The notes: generated by a model from the sequence alone, not told the origin. Numbered from the stretch's first letter, positions 52,924 through 63,840 are shown. The stretch is DNA of 64,000 nt from Phytophthora colocasiae (GCA_018806915.1 JAGKQI010000090.1:62001-126000); one strand, 5' to 3'. Numbers and translations: made by a program.

Positions 52924-54192
52924 CGACCAGACGACCGCGTAATTTCCCGTGGAAGTTCGTATCTGAAGGGGGGGGGGGTATTATACAGGGTGCACCAGGA
53001 GGAGACAGGGTGGTGCACTTTACGCCCGTCAACGGATCAATTTGAGCCTGGTACGGTTCTTGCAGTATGCAACCGTCGAAACACACTACAAGTAATGACT
53101 AGTACCGGGTTTGAACCAGAGTGCCGGCTGAAACTGGAGTTCCATCACTTCTTGGGGGGGGCAACAGTGTTAGATCTCGAAGCTCCTCATTGACTACGCA
53201 TATGCTGTCATTTAGCCGTCTCTCGAGCTCGTTCTCTCTGTAAAATGCGATTTAATTACTTATTAACTGCATGTTCCATCAATATGTTATGCTATCGCGA
53301 TTCAATAAACCGTCGCAAGACAGCCCGTTGCTGAACGAATACTTTCTCCCTCCCCCGTGGTCAGCGAGATCCATTCTCGAAATGAAAACGCACAGGCATT
53401 TTCTGGGTCTTGGACGTCACAGCAGTGCTCGTAATCTGGCTTAACGCTGTACTCTTGAACCATCTTCCACAGTGAACTGGACGTTTCCGAGTGGGAGAAC
53501 GGTTGCACTATCTTCATCAATTCCTGGTAGAATTCCACTTCTCTATCACTACCCTGTCGCTGCTAAGATTTCACTTGTGTTTCAGTCTCAAGTAGATCTA
53601 ATCCACAGCCTTTAAAACACTTGATCAATTCGTAGGAAGTTCTCGTCACATTCTTGAATCAAATACTTGAAAAGCTCACGTTCTGTCGCCTGTCGCTGGT
53701 TTTTCAGTGCTGTTGGCTTCCACGCTCAATTGAGTTCTGTTTCAGCAGAACCATCTTCATATGCTCAATATACACTGCTTGAGCTGCAGTGAGTTGTCTC
53801 CGCTCCGCTTCAGCATACAACCGCTCTTCCATCTTCAGAGTAGAGAAGGATTTCCATACGAAGAAGGCTGGCGTTCTTAACGCCTCGAGTCTGGTCTTCT
53901 CCAGCTCCTGTGCTCGCTGAATCGTGACAAGTTGCTTGGCTTCCTCTTGAACTCGTAGCGCGTCCCTCCCGCATTTTTGAGCTCGTCGTTACACTCGGCT
54001 TCTTTGGCCCGGCGAAGTCTGCTCTTTTCGCCTTGGTCGTGATCTTCGCCGCTGGCGGTTAACGACTGGAACGTTTCAATGCCGAGTTCAGCTAGCAGCT
54101 CTTCCGTTTTCAGCAAACAGGACACCCTCGCTCAAGGCGTGTGGAGTTGTATGGTCGTCGATACGCTAGAACACCATGTTTGACTCTGCCAT
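52924..54192 (-). pseudogene. C2: group C copy with its 3' part inverted
   Basis: A near copy of C4. ATG at 54192 (MAESNMVF), followed at once by a stop; the remaining parts are readable in several frames: LLKTEELLAELGIETFQSL, RLRRAKEAE, then EFYQELMKIVQPFSHSETSS and CDVQDPENACAFSFREWISL down to RRFIE at about 53300. The next family segment is not downstream on the minus strand but on the plus strand: DDRVIFPWKFVSEG from 52924, VHQEETGWCTLRPSTDQFEP and RLKLEFHHF up to 53190. So about 270-370 bp have been flipped in place. Also carries a G11 run at 52968-52978. Confidence 0.8.
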
Positions 54193-54377
54193 TGTTCTTC
54201 AGTGATCAAAGTTCACACGTTTTCGTTGTGACAAATTTGTCAGAACGATGGCAAAGCAGATCTCCATGTCCTAATCCCAGCAGACAAATGTTATCAGCGA
54301 TTGCGTGAGTATGTGGTGGCAGTGGCGTAATTCGACCTGTTACATGTTTATTGTCTTAATAACTGTCTCGCTCACGT

Positions 54378-55582
54378 CTACAAATGCTCAAAGACGTCGT
54401 CGATGAGGACATTATGAAGTAAGATGAATACGTCCTCTCTTGTCTTGTCTTGTACCTGATGAAGTGCTTGTTCATATCGCTCTCGATTGCATGGCATCGC
54501 GTTGGTAAAGTGCATCGGGGTTCGACGAATGCACAGCTCAATTCCGGTTCCATGTTCCGACTCTTGTAGAAAGAGTCACCCGCTCTCGTCGAACTGAAAC
54601 CCATTGTGCACTCTCTCTCCTCCAGACACGAGTTTCCAAGCAATGACACGCCCCTCGGCATATCGTCGTGAAACCAGTCAATTCCGCAGGGATATCTCCA
54701 CTCCGTTGTCTAACTTGATAACGCTCCGATAACTGCGAGCATGAGTGTTGTCTGGATCTGGAACGTCTCCACACCTCTTGAAATCTGGGAAATTAGAGCG
54801 ATGGTCAATGCCATACTGCCACAGGAAGTGACTGGTTCGGGACAATAAAAACGGCATCGTTTCCTTAACGTAAAGCTGGCTGTACTCCAGCGTGCCGTCA
54901 GGTTTCGAGCTTCGAATTGCGGTGTAGAACGGTAGGCTTGCAACAGTTCGTCGACGTGGTTACAGTTGGTATCCAGGCCTTGAATAAAAGCACCAAACAG
55001 ATCAGTCTCTGACACTCCACAGTGTTGTTTCCTGTGGTCGCTAACAGCTTGATCTTGACCACGTGACGCAGTTGGATTGTTCTCCGGCATCCGCGCGATA
55101 TTGACAAGCGTGCGGATATATGCCGCTTGGGTGTGGGTGGAGATGGTCAACACTTGATTCTCCTCTTCAGCCAAGAAACGTTCATGACGCTGCTGAGCCG
55201 CGATAGATTTCCAGAACCAAAACGTCGACGTCTGAGCGGCGTTGAACTGGGCCTTCTCGTTTTCCTTAGCTCGTCGTAAAAGAACGAGTTCCTTTTCTAT
55301 ATCAATCACTTGGCGTCGTAGTTCGTGGCGTTCTCGTGTCTGCATACGGCGATAAAGTCGCCGTCTGTTCGCCTCAGCCATTCGATGGGACTTGGCGGTG
55401 TTGTTATCGGAAGCAAGCGCTTCCTCATCCTGATCATCCGAAGTGTTGGTCGAGGAGAGTACGCCGGGTTCTTCTATCAGCAGAGTTTCTACATCTTCGA
55501 GGGGCATCGTTGCATTGAGTTTGTCTAAGCAAAGAAGATTTTCGGACAGTTGAAGTGTTCCTCCGAGTGTATGTGCCATCAT
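54378..55582 (-). pseudogene. C3: group C copy with frame break and stops
   Basis: ATG-ATG at 55582. Clean for about 215 codons: EANRRRLYRRMQTRERHELR basic segment, FWFWKSIAAQQRHERFLAEE helix. The frame changes near 54930 (QAYRSTPQFE) and then in-frame stops occur near 54673 and 54574 in the globular domain. Pieces still read TMPFLLSRTSHFLWQYGIDH, CIRRTPMHFTNAMP and VLIDDVFEHL; terminal stop at 54378. Close to C1, including its upstream flank (GCAAACCACAACGCAAAA), so the duplication covered the promoter. Confidence 0.8.
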
Positions 55583-55930
55583 GGTGTGTCGATTTGTCTT
55601 GTGGTGTTTGGCGTGCTTTTTGCGTTGTGGTTTGCTGGCTCTACGTCATGATAAGCGTAAGACCTTGTAACTCATGCCACGTGCAAACAGTGATGACGTG
55701 AAGTGGCTGAACGTAAACAACATGGCCACGCGGTTTACTCTCGTCACTTGTGTGTCATTCCATGTCTGCTAAACCAACAAAAGCGCGTGAAATTTAAGCG
55801 CTAAAAACGTTAGTTGATACCCCCAAAAAGAACAATTTTCTGTAGTATGATCCTTTGCCCCACAGGTAACCTTTGTCAAATTGCTTGATAAACATTCAAT
55901 ACTCACAGATCCTTTTCACAAATATCCCAT
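55583..55930. other. C3-C4 intergenic region
   Basis: C3 promoter side resembles the C1 upstream region. No gene seen. Confidence 0.5.
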
Positions 55931-57210
55931 TTAAACCCCTCTGAAGCAGAAAGCGATATCCGGAGATGGCCGAACATCAGCAAATGCGTCGTCGATGAGG
56001 AGCTTCTCGAGTTCTAACACAATTGATCCCCAGGCTTTGTCACCAATATCCTCCAAGAATCGATGGAACTCCAATTTCAGCCGGCATTCTGGTTCAAACC
56101 CGGTATTCGTCGTTGCTTGTAGTGTGTTTCGACGGTTGCATGCTGCAAGAACCGTACCAGGCTCAAATTGATCCGTTGACGGGCGTAAAGTGCACCATCC
56201 CGTCTCCTCTTGATGCATCCGTAGAAAATCCCCTCGCCTTCAGATAGGAACTTCCACGTAAAAACAACGCGGTCATCTTCAATAAACCGTCGCAAGACAG
56301 CGCGTTGCCGAACGAATACTTCCTCCCCCGTGGTCAGCGAGATCCTTTCTCGAAATGAAAACGCACAGGTATTTTCTAGGTCTTGGACGTCACAGCAGTG
56401 CTCGTAATCTGTCTTAACGCCGTAATACTCTTGAACCATCTTCCACAGTGAACTGGACGTTTCCGAGTGGGAGAACGGTTGCACTATCTTCATCAATTCC
56501 TGGTAGAATTCCACTTCTCTATCACTACCCTGTCGCTGCTGAGATTTCACTTGCGCTTCAGTCTCAAGTAGATCTAATCCACAGCCTTTAAACACTTGAT
56601 CAATTCGTAGGAAGTTCTCGTCACATTCTTGAATCAAATACTTGAAAAGCTCACGTTCTGTCGACTGTCGCTGGTTTTTCAGTGCTGTTGGCTGGCTTCC
56701 ACGCTCAATTGAGTTCTGTTTCAGCAGAACCGTCTTCATATGATCAATATACACTGCTTGAGCTCTCACAGCTGCAGTGAGTCGTCTCTGCTCCGCTTCA
56801 GCATACAACCGCTCTTCCATCTTCAGAGTAGCGAAGGATTTCCATACGAAGAAGGCTGGTGTTCTTAACGCCTCCAGTCTGATCTTCTTCTTCTCTTGAT
56901 CTCGCTGTACCAAGCTAAGTTGCGCGGTCAATTCTTCTACTTGGCGTCCTAATTCGCCCCTCATGTATTTCTGGATACGACGATACTCTCGACATTTTCT
57001 GGCTTCTTTTGCTCGACGATGTCTGCTCTTCGTGCTAAGGACGTGTTCGTTGCTGCTGGTGGGTGAAGACCGGGAGGTTCCCGTTTCGAATTCAGCTAGT
57101 AGCTCTTTCGTTTGAGATAACAAAGTACTCCCGTTGTCGTCACTTACTGATAACTTCGCATTAGTAGAGACGTTGGGCGTTGACGAGAAGACCGTGTCGG
57201 ACTCTACCAT
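55931..57210 (-). CDS. C4: group C family protein, open until a late frame break
   Basis: ATG at 57210 (MVESDTVFSSTPNVSTN). Basic/heptad segment AKEARKCREYRRIQKYMRGE, then LGRQVEELTAQLSLVQR; helix FFVWKSFATLKMEERLYAEA. Globular domain: EFYQELMKIVQPFSHSETSS, LRRFIEDDRVVFTWKFLSEG. Near 56218 the frame changes; the conserved end (HQEETGWCTLRPSTDQFEP, LRLKLEF-type helix, IVLELEKLLIDDAF) lies in the next frame to 55931, while the unshifted frame stops at 56077 after 377 codons. One missing base would explain this, as a lesion or sequencing error. Confidence 0.8.
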
Positions 57211-58031
57211 TGTTTAGCCACTTCGTGTAGTTTTCTGTTGTGACAATTTGTCAGAACGAGGGCACAACAGATCTCCGTCCTAATCCCAGCAGGATTACAA
57301 CCAATGATGCCAGCAATTGCGTGACTGTGAGGTGGCAGAGGTGTTATTATCAGTGGTGGATAAACCTAATTTTGTTTTTTTTTTCGGATTAGGTTCTAGG
57401 TTCTTCAGCAGGTTTAAACTATAAAACCTAATCCGAATTCCACGACTGATGGGAACAGGTCACACAGTTTACATGGTGCCGTTGTAGTCATTATTCTTCC
57501 TGGCGCGTCTGAAGCGATTCGCTGAAGGGCCCAGTGGGTGAATATTGGCACATTGAGCAGGTGTAGACTGTGAACAACGTACCCTCAGCAATTCACAAGC
57601 CAGAAGTCTCGTCGTCCATATTAACCCATGGATTTTCTCCGTTGTAGTTGTGGTTTGTCTTGATATAAATCATTTTCTCCAACGTGGAAGATCCCAAGGA
57701 ATTTCTTCGACTTGTTTGAAAAAATCCAAAAGTGAAGAAGTTCCGTTCTGATGCCGCGCTTGACGCTACCAAACCAAAAACGGTAAGAGCTACGGATTTT
57801 AACGTAGGCCAGTGATGACCGTGTCACTGCCCTCCTCTTGATGTGGTGGTAGAGTGAGAGTGGTAGTGTTGTCCACCGCGATGCCTTGTTGCATTTCACT
57901 GCCGATTGATACTTGTTGGTGATCTTGATCGATGTCCATCGTTTTGGAGATTGCAGGGCGATTATCAGTGGGGGGATGCACTGGCGGTTGTGAAACTGCA
58001 ATGCAAGGACTGAAAATACACTGGTACTCTA
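57211..58031. other. C4-C5 intergenic region with a small ORF
   Basis: Minus-strand ORF 57799-57981 starts with ATG (MHPPTDNRPAISKTMDIDQD) and ends SDTVITGLR; it looks like the N-terminus of a transposon-type protein but nothing follows. An inverted pair CGGATTAGGTT / AACCTAATCCG at about 57385-57395 and 57425-57435 brackets an AT-rich patch with a T10 run. Otherwise empty. Confidence 0.4.
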
Positions 58032-58086
58032 CGAGTGTCCCAGTACGGTGTATAATAACTTATTATACACCGTACTGGGACACTCG
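58032..58086. repeat. Perfect 27-bp-arm palindrome
   Basis: Starts CGAGTGTCCCAGTACGGTGT and reads as its own complement around a single central C at 58059. It lies right after the stop of fragment C5. It could be two fused transposon ends, a minimal MITE, or a cruciform-forming terminator-like hairpin. No TA or longer duplication flanks it on both sides. Confidence 0.85.
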
Positions 58087-58087
58087 A

Positions 58088-58235
58088 TTATTCTACAAGG
58101 TTTCCTAGCAAGGCCGTTTCAGCCGAAGTCATCACATTGTCCAGCGTTTTCTTGCTAATTCGCCGCATAACCTCGTGAAAATCGTTCACCTCTGATTTAT
58201 CAAGCGTTGCTTCCGTCGAAGGTGTAGGAGTTCGG
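58088..58235 (-). pseudogene. C5: C-terminal tail fragment of a group C copy
   Basis: Minus strand reads FHEVMRRISKKTLDNVMTSA and ETALLGNLVE, then TAA at 58088-58090. It matches the tail of C9 (ISENTLDNVVTVAETVLLGK). No upstream part is present; at about 58231 the sequence switches to plus-strand C6. A head-to-head chimeric junction. Confidence 0.75.
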
Positions 58236-60011
58236 CAGATACACAAATCATTCCGAAGAAGAGCGCAAGGAACTCGTCGCTGCTTTCAATCAGCAGACTG
58301 AGTACGTTAAGGTACTTCGACAGGTTGCTGAAGACGTTCCGTGCTTCCCTGATATTCCGACGCTGCGGCCCATGACAAGTTCCCTCTATTCGACCTACTT
58401 ACAGCAGCTACAAGACTGCTATGCTCGCGTTGGTCGAGTGATGGACTTCTACAATATGGAGACTCTACCAGAAACGACACGTAACTCAGTCCAGCGGCGT
58501 CAGGAAGACGGAGAAGTGGACTTCTTCAACCACTTATTCAAGATGGCGCTGCCCTACACTTTTAACCCTTCAACCCCCATATGTTGGAGCCACCAACATA
58601 ATGGGTGTATAGCTCTTGAAAACCTAACCACAGCATCTATACGCATGTTGGAGGCTCCAACATATTCAAATTTAGACTATATTTTTGTATTGGAAGCAGC
58701 TCAATACTAAAAACAAGTGGAAAAAAAGTGAGAGAGAAGTGGCGATGCACAGGGGTAGGTCGAATCGAAAGGAGAAAACCGACACAAATGGATAAAGACA
58801 GAACATTATCTGATCTGTAACGAAATACGGTGCTGTTTCCTTGCTATGTGCATCATTACTTTGCAAAGCCCTTTCTAATTCGTTAACAAAGAACATAAAT
58901 TCCTGTCAATACATTTCCCATTAGATTGTACCCCCTCTAAGCGCATCACTGGCCTTGATTGTTCTCACAAGCAGGGCCCATTCTGTACATATCTTGATTT
59001 AGATTGATGGGAATAACACTACTAGTGCTGCTACTTTTGAGGAAATTATTTCAAGTGCATTATATTTTACTGTAATCTAGTGACCTTTGCATGACTGTCA
59101 TATACGTCGTCTTCAGTTTGATCGTGCCAGTAAATCCAAGCATGTCTAGCTACAGCCATATTTTTATAATAATACGTAAATACAAAGGTACATGCGTGAG
59201 GTGAGTAAGCAAGTGATGCGTTCCTTATACACTCTCTTTGTACGACTGAGGCATGCATTTTATGAACTTGTGTTCGTGCAAAAACTTGATTTTTAATAAA
59301 AAGTGCATTTCTGAAGGTTGGATCCTCCATCATACTGGATCGTACTTGGCGATTTTGCCTACATATAGCGCAATATGTTAGAGGTCGCCCGTCTTTACAC
59401 GAGAACAGAAACTGTAGTTTCCCTACCCCTCCCGCCAACAAAATCGTACTTAGAGTAGACATATACAAACATCAAGACTAATTATGTTGGTGGCTCCAAC
59501 ATAATGATCAAAATATACCCCTCGATTTTTTGACGGGGGTTGAAGGGTTAACCAAACGTGCGATGCCTTGGGAAAAGCAATTCACGAGCTGGGTGACCCT
59601 CCGTTTAGAGACTACGAGACGGCACCGGACATCGACGTTTTCATTAAATCTCGCGTTCTTCGGTCGTTGGATGGCGGACAATTGTTGCAGAGATACATTT
59701 CTCGTTTCTACCGGGAGGAAGAGCGGCTAATTATCGTCTGGAAAATATCGTCCGAGGGTGAAGGAGCATTCAGTGGGCTACACGCAGAGGAAACGGCGTG
59801 GGTGCGTGTGCGACCAACGGCAACGGGTGTGATGCTGGAGGTTTGTGCGCAGCAAGCGCCTATGCAGTTCAACTTTGGTCCTAACAAGGGGCCTGCGGTG
59901 ACCAAGTTTCACACCTTGTTGCAAGAATCACTTGAGGCCGACAGGAATAAAATTGTGAGGGTCTTAGAGAGGGTGCTTCTTGACGGTATTCTAACTGGAA
60001 TCGAGTGCTAG
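58231..60011 (+). pseudogene. C6: group C copy lacking its N-terminus and split by an insertion
   Basis: Family homology begins at 58231 (GRYTNHSEEERKELVAAFNQ, VKVLRQVAEDVP), without the basic region; the first in-frame ATG is 58372 (MTSSLYSTYLQQLQDCYARV). The frame runs to MALPYTF at 58561, is interrupted by the TTAA-flanked element, and continues in frame from 59552 (CDALGKAIHELGDPPFRDYE, IDVFIKSRVL, RFYREEERLIIVWKISSEGE, SGLHAEETAWVRVRPTATG) to the stop at 60009-60011. Closest to C10. The clean frame on both sides shows that the insertion is recent compared with the loss of the N-terminus. Confidence 0.85.
58566..59547. mobile_element. Non-autonomous piggyBac-type element inserted in C6
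   Basis: TTAA at 58562-58565 and 59548-59551; 13-bp inverted ends CCCTTCAACCCCC. Subterminal palindromes TATGTTGGAGCCACCAACAT (58579-58600) and GGAGGCTCCAACAT-type copies near 58645-58672 and 59484-59505. No transposase; a minus-strand frame 59067-59468 (CAICRQNRQVRSSMMEDP) is unassigned. Ends and palindromes resemble the autonomous-type element at 9823-13683. Confidence 0.9.
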
Positions 60012-60383
60012 CAAGAGAGAGGTTGAGTTCTCGTGTAAAAAGCTAATGTACCCTTCAAAATTAGGTGTACAGTATGACGTCGTTCCTGATAGGCAAACAG
60101 CCACCAAGAACGGAAAGACAAGGCCCGAGGGTGATCTGCGAAAAATCAACGGAGACGCGAAGAACCAAATTGCATTTTGGAAGAGGCCGTGTTAGTGGCC
60201 CTGTCATGAAAGCACCCAAGTTAGTTACAATATAGGCAAGAAGACTTCGATGTCGTCGCAGCGGAGCAAGCAATCCCGTATGAATATGATTCGCAAAAAT
60301 TGAGTGAAGATGAGTACTGTACCTGGTTAGAACGCCAAGCGCTGGCCTCACTCATCAAAACGCAAAACACTAAGCAAGAATGG
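60012..60383. other. C6-C7 region with possible coding sequence
   Basis: Frame 60240-60384 reads as acidic coding-like sequence (EQAIPYEYDSQKLSEDEYCT, WLERQALASLIKTQ) ending at the C7 start, with no ATG. It could be an upstream exon of another gene or a relic. Not identified. Confidence 0.35.
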
Positions 60384-61085
60384 ATGATCACCTGTCCTGT
60401 GGAAGCCCAGATCCTGACAACAAGCGAGGGAAACTGTTTCGGCCCGAGAAGTCCCGAGAGTATCGTCGTCAACAGAAAGAACCAGCGTAAAGAACTCCTC
60501 CGTCAAGAAGCTGCGTTGCTCCAGAAGTTAACCACTCTGCAACTCTTGAAGAAGGAGGAATTTGACAAAATCGACGCTACTCGGTCGCACAGTTATTTAC
60601 TACTGAGAGATCTCGCGAGTCGCTTACTGGAGGAACGCAGAATCGCTGAAGCTCGACAGCAGCAGCTGATCGGTCTCATGAACAACCAGAATTTCTACAT
60701 CAACACAATTCGGAACTCTGTGGGCAGGCGACTCAGTACTGCAATGGCTTTAGTCAGGAGTCCGTGCAGCCAACATATTGGTATCCCTACGGGGTCTAAA
60801 GCTTATGCTCTGTATCTTCAAGAGCTTGATGCGGGTTTCCAGATCACAAACGATGTTTTTCAAGCTTACGACGCGTTATTTTCCAGCGATACGAAATCTG
60901 TGAACAAGCAAGTGACCGATGGTGTAGTGGAGTACTTTTCCCTCGATCGAAAGTTGTACTGCCGATGTCTGCTCCTAAGAGGGCTATTTTGTGGAGAGCT
61001 GGCTCAGAACACTACCGCAACAAGGAAGGCTTCGTAAGATATCAAGATGTACAGGATCCCGACAACACCCTAGACAAGTTGGTTA
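60384..61085 (+). pseudogene. C7: group C copy truncated in the globular domain
   Basis: An ATG lies at 60382-60386 in two frames. Frame 1 gives MDDHLSCGSPDPD and KSREYRRQQKEPA (basic region); near 60475 it changes to NQRKELLRQEAALLQKLTTL and LLLRDLASRLLEERRIAEAR. A second change near 60950 leads to RAILWRAGSEHYRNKEGFVR and YQDVQDPDNTLDK, after which family homology stops at about 61075. The final 110 or so residues are missing; the next DNA is the inverted C8 fragment. Confidence 0.78.
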
Positions 61086-61369
61086 GACAACTCTTCTTCT
61101 TGGCGTTGTAAATTGACATTCTCGCACTTTCGGTAGAGTCGATACTCACGACATTTGATAAGCTTCGTTGGCTTGACGAATTCTTTTTCTTCTTTTGTGG
61201 ACCATGCTTCTTGCTTCCCGACGTTTGAAAATGAAATGGTTCATCGTCGAATTAGCTCTTCCGTTTCGGTGAACAGAATACTCTGGTTTAATCTGTCCAG
61301 TTCTGGTGGCCGGATGGTCATGGAGACGTCGGGTGTTAACGAGAATGCTGTGTCAGACTCTACCATCAT
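61075..61369 (-). pseudogene. C8: inverted N-terminal fragment of a group C copy
   Basis: ATG-ATG at 61369; minus strand reads MVESDTAFSLTPDVSMTIRP as in C4, then ILFTETEELIRR and a stop, then in frame again KLIKCREYRLYRKCENVNLQ and RQEEELSN (basic/heptad region). Ends abruptly at about 61075 against truncated C7. Head-to-head with C9, whose ATG is 17 bp away. Confidence 0.75.
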
Positions 61370-61385
61370 TTAGTCACTTGACGTA

Positions 61386-62491
61386 ATGGCAAATTTGGCA
61401 ATGACAAACCAACGAATTGGTAACTGCACTGAGATTTCTGTCCTACCAAAAAAAAAGCTCTGCCGTATTCATGGCGCAAACCTGTTCACTCATCAAAACG
61501 CAAGCAACAGAGAACGTCATCGCGACATTTTAATACGAAAGATGATTGATTTTCCGCCCTTGGACAGCCAGCAAAGGAGACTGCGAGAATACCGACGTCA
61601 GCAAAAGGCCATGCGTAAGGAACACCTCCGTCAAGAAGCTTCGTTACTTCGAGAGTTAACCGCCTTGCAACTGTCGAAGAAGAAGGAAGTTGCCAAAAGT
61701 GATGCCACTCGACCACATAATTGTTTACTGCTACGAGATCTCTACTGGACTATCCGCGATATTGTCGGCGGGCAATTAAGCGCTGCGATGGCTTTAGTCA
61801 GGAGTCCTTACAACCAACGCGTTGGTTGTTCCACCAGTGCTGAAAACTACGCCGTGTATCTTCGGGCGTATATCGGGGCTGGACCCGAGTTTCCAGATCA
61901 CAAACAAGGTTTTTCGAGCTTGTGACGTGTTATTTGCCAGTGAAACCAAATCTGTCCACAAGCAAGTGACCGATAATTTAGTGGAGTACTTTTCTCCTCG
62001 GTCGAGAGTTGTTCCGCCGATGTCACCTCTAAAAGCTGGGGGTACGTTATGGAGAGTTGGCTCGCAACACTACCACAACAAGGAAGGTTTCGTACGGTAT
62101 GAAGACGTTGAAGATCCAGAAAATACGCTAATCGAGAGCTTCATCGACTCAAGTGTAGGAATACAAGTGAATGTACGGCAGCACTTTATCGCGTGCCAAT
62201 TTCAATTCAGCAACCAAGCCTTCATGACCTGGCATTTAGTTTCCGAGCGAATTGGAGTATTCAATGGATTGAGAGCAGATGAAACTGGATGGATGAAATT
62301 CGACTTCACCGACAGAACGTGGAACGGTGTTTGAAACGTGCGTCTGCCGAGCTCCACAGAGACGATATTTGATGAATCTGTGGTACGAATTTTACAAAAG
62401 TTTGCAACAAATCAGTGAAAACACACTGGACAATGTGGTGACTGTAGCTGAAACAGTCTTGCTAGGAAAATTGTTAGAAGACATGAAGTAG
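61386..62491 (+). pseudogene. C9: group C copy with internal deletion and frame breaks
   Basis: ATG at 61386 (MANLAMTNQRIGN). Basic/heptad region RLREYRRQQKAMRKEHLRQE, ASLLRELTALQL. Compared with C7 about 27 residues of the second helix are missing (LLLRDLYWTIRDIVGG). A frame change near 61865 leads to DPSFQITNKVFRACDVLFAS and GTLWRVGSQHYHNKEGFVRY, FMTWHLVSERIGVFNGLRAD; a second near 62320 leads to the tail ISENTLDNVVTVAETVLLGK and stop at 62489-62491. Confidence 0.78.
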
Positions 62492-62668
62492 ATCGTCGGT
62501 TAATCTGTTCTGTAACAACGCTGCCACCTCATCCTTACGCAACTGTGTCGAGTCCTACTGGGAAGAGTACACACCATGTCTTTCCTTCACGACAACCTGC
62601 TCCAGAATTGCAAAATACATGTTTATCTTGTCAGGGTAAAGTGTAAAGTTATCCATAATTTATTGCTA

Positions 62669-63840
62669 TTAGCATTCGATCCCAGTCAAAACGTCGTCAA
62701 GCAGCAACTTCCTAAGGCCGCCACAAAATTCAGTTTGTCTTGCTCAAGAGATTCCTGCAGCAAGTTGTTGAATTTGACCACCTCTGGTTCCTTGTTGGAA
62801 GAAATGTTGAATCGCATAGGTAATTGTTGTACACAAACCTCCAGCATCACACCCGTTGCTGTTGGTCGCAAAATCATCCACGCCGTTTCCTCTGCATGTA
62901 GCCCACTGAAAGCTCCTTCACCCTCGGACGACATTTTCCAGACAAGAACCAGTCGATCCTTCTCCTTGTAAAAGCGAGAGATAAATCTCTGCACTAATTG
63001 TCCAATATTCATCGACGTCAGGACGCGCGACTTGATGAAAACATCGTCGTCCGGTGCTATCTCGTAGCCTCCAAACGCGGGCTTTTCTTGCTCGTGGACG
63101 ACCGCCCACAAGGCCTCGCATGTCTTGTCAAAGCTGTAGGGCAGTGCTACCTTTGTCACGTGGTGATAAAGGCTCACTTCTCCATCTTCCTGCCGCCGCT
63201 GGGTTGAAGTGTACGTCGTTTCTTGTAGACTTGGCATGCTGTAAAAGTCCATGATGATGTCTACGCGAGCGTAGCAGCCTTCAAGTTGTTGCAAGTAGGT
63301 CATATAGAGAGCGCTGGTCTTTTAGTGCTGCATCGGGATGTCGTTAAGGTCCCCTGCAACCTGTTGAAGCCCCTTAATGTATTCAGCCTGTTGCTGAATA
63401 GCAGCGAGGAGCTTCTTGTTCTCTTCTTCCGAATAAATTCGATGTCCATGCTGTCGATCGGCTTCTAGAGCCCATTGCGAGTTCGTCAACTGTCGTGTTT
63501 TGTGTAAACTTTTGAACTGTTTCCTTCTGGACTTCTGCTCGTTCAGCTGATGCAGCTTCTCAGTCAACTCGTCCACTTGCTGCTGCAGCTCGTCCCGAAG
63601 GGTTTTGAGTTTGTGTCGGTAGCGTTGCTGTCGTTTCTTCTCAACCTCTCGCTTGTGAACGCGTACGTCGGAGATGATTGGTTTTGTAGCAGCATTGCGA
63701 CTGACGACAGGAGTAGTGAAGGAGAACGCGGGGTCTGTGGAGCTTCCTGCAAACACCCGAGGGGTGAGAGGCACGCTGAAATCGATTAGCCCCACGATAT
63801 CGTCGAACAAGACCTCGTCCGTCGTTATCAAGTCAGTCAT
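62669..63840 (-). pseudogene. C10: group C copy with an in-frame stop and late frame break
   Basis: ATG at 63840 (MTDLITTDEVLFDDIVGLID). Basic/heptad segment HKREVEKKRQQRYRHKLKTL, RDELQQQVDELTEKLHQL. Helix YSEEENKKLLAAIQQQAEYI. A single TAA at 63322-63324 interrupts an otherwise continuous frame that goes on with TSALYMTYLQQLEGCYARVD, VALPYSFDKTCEALWAVV, RFYKEKDRLVLVWKMSSEGE and SGLHAEETAWMILRPTATG. Near 62705 the frame changes and the natural end LLLDDVLTGIEC is reached at 62669. Closest to C6. Two small lesions only. Confidence 0.82.

Noticed and set aside
52990..53193. Independent small plus-strand gene
   Set aside because: Its product matches the C-terminal part of C4; it is the inverted end of C2.
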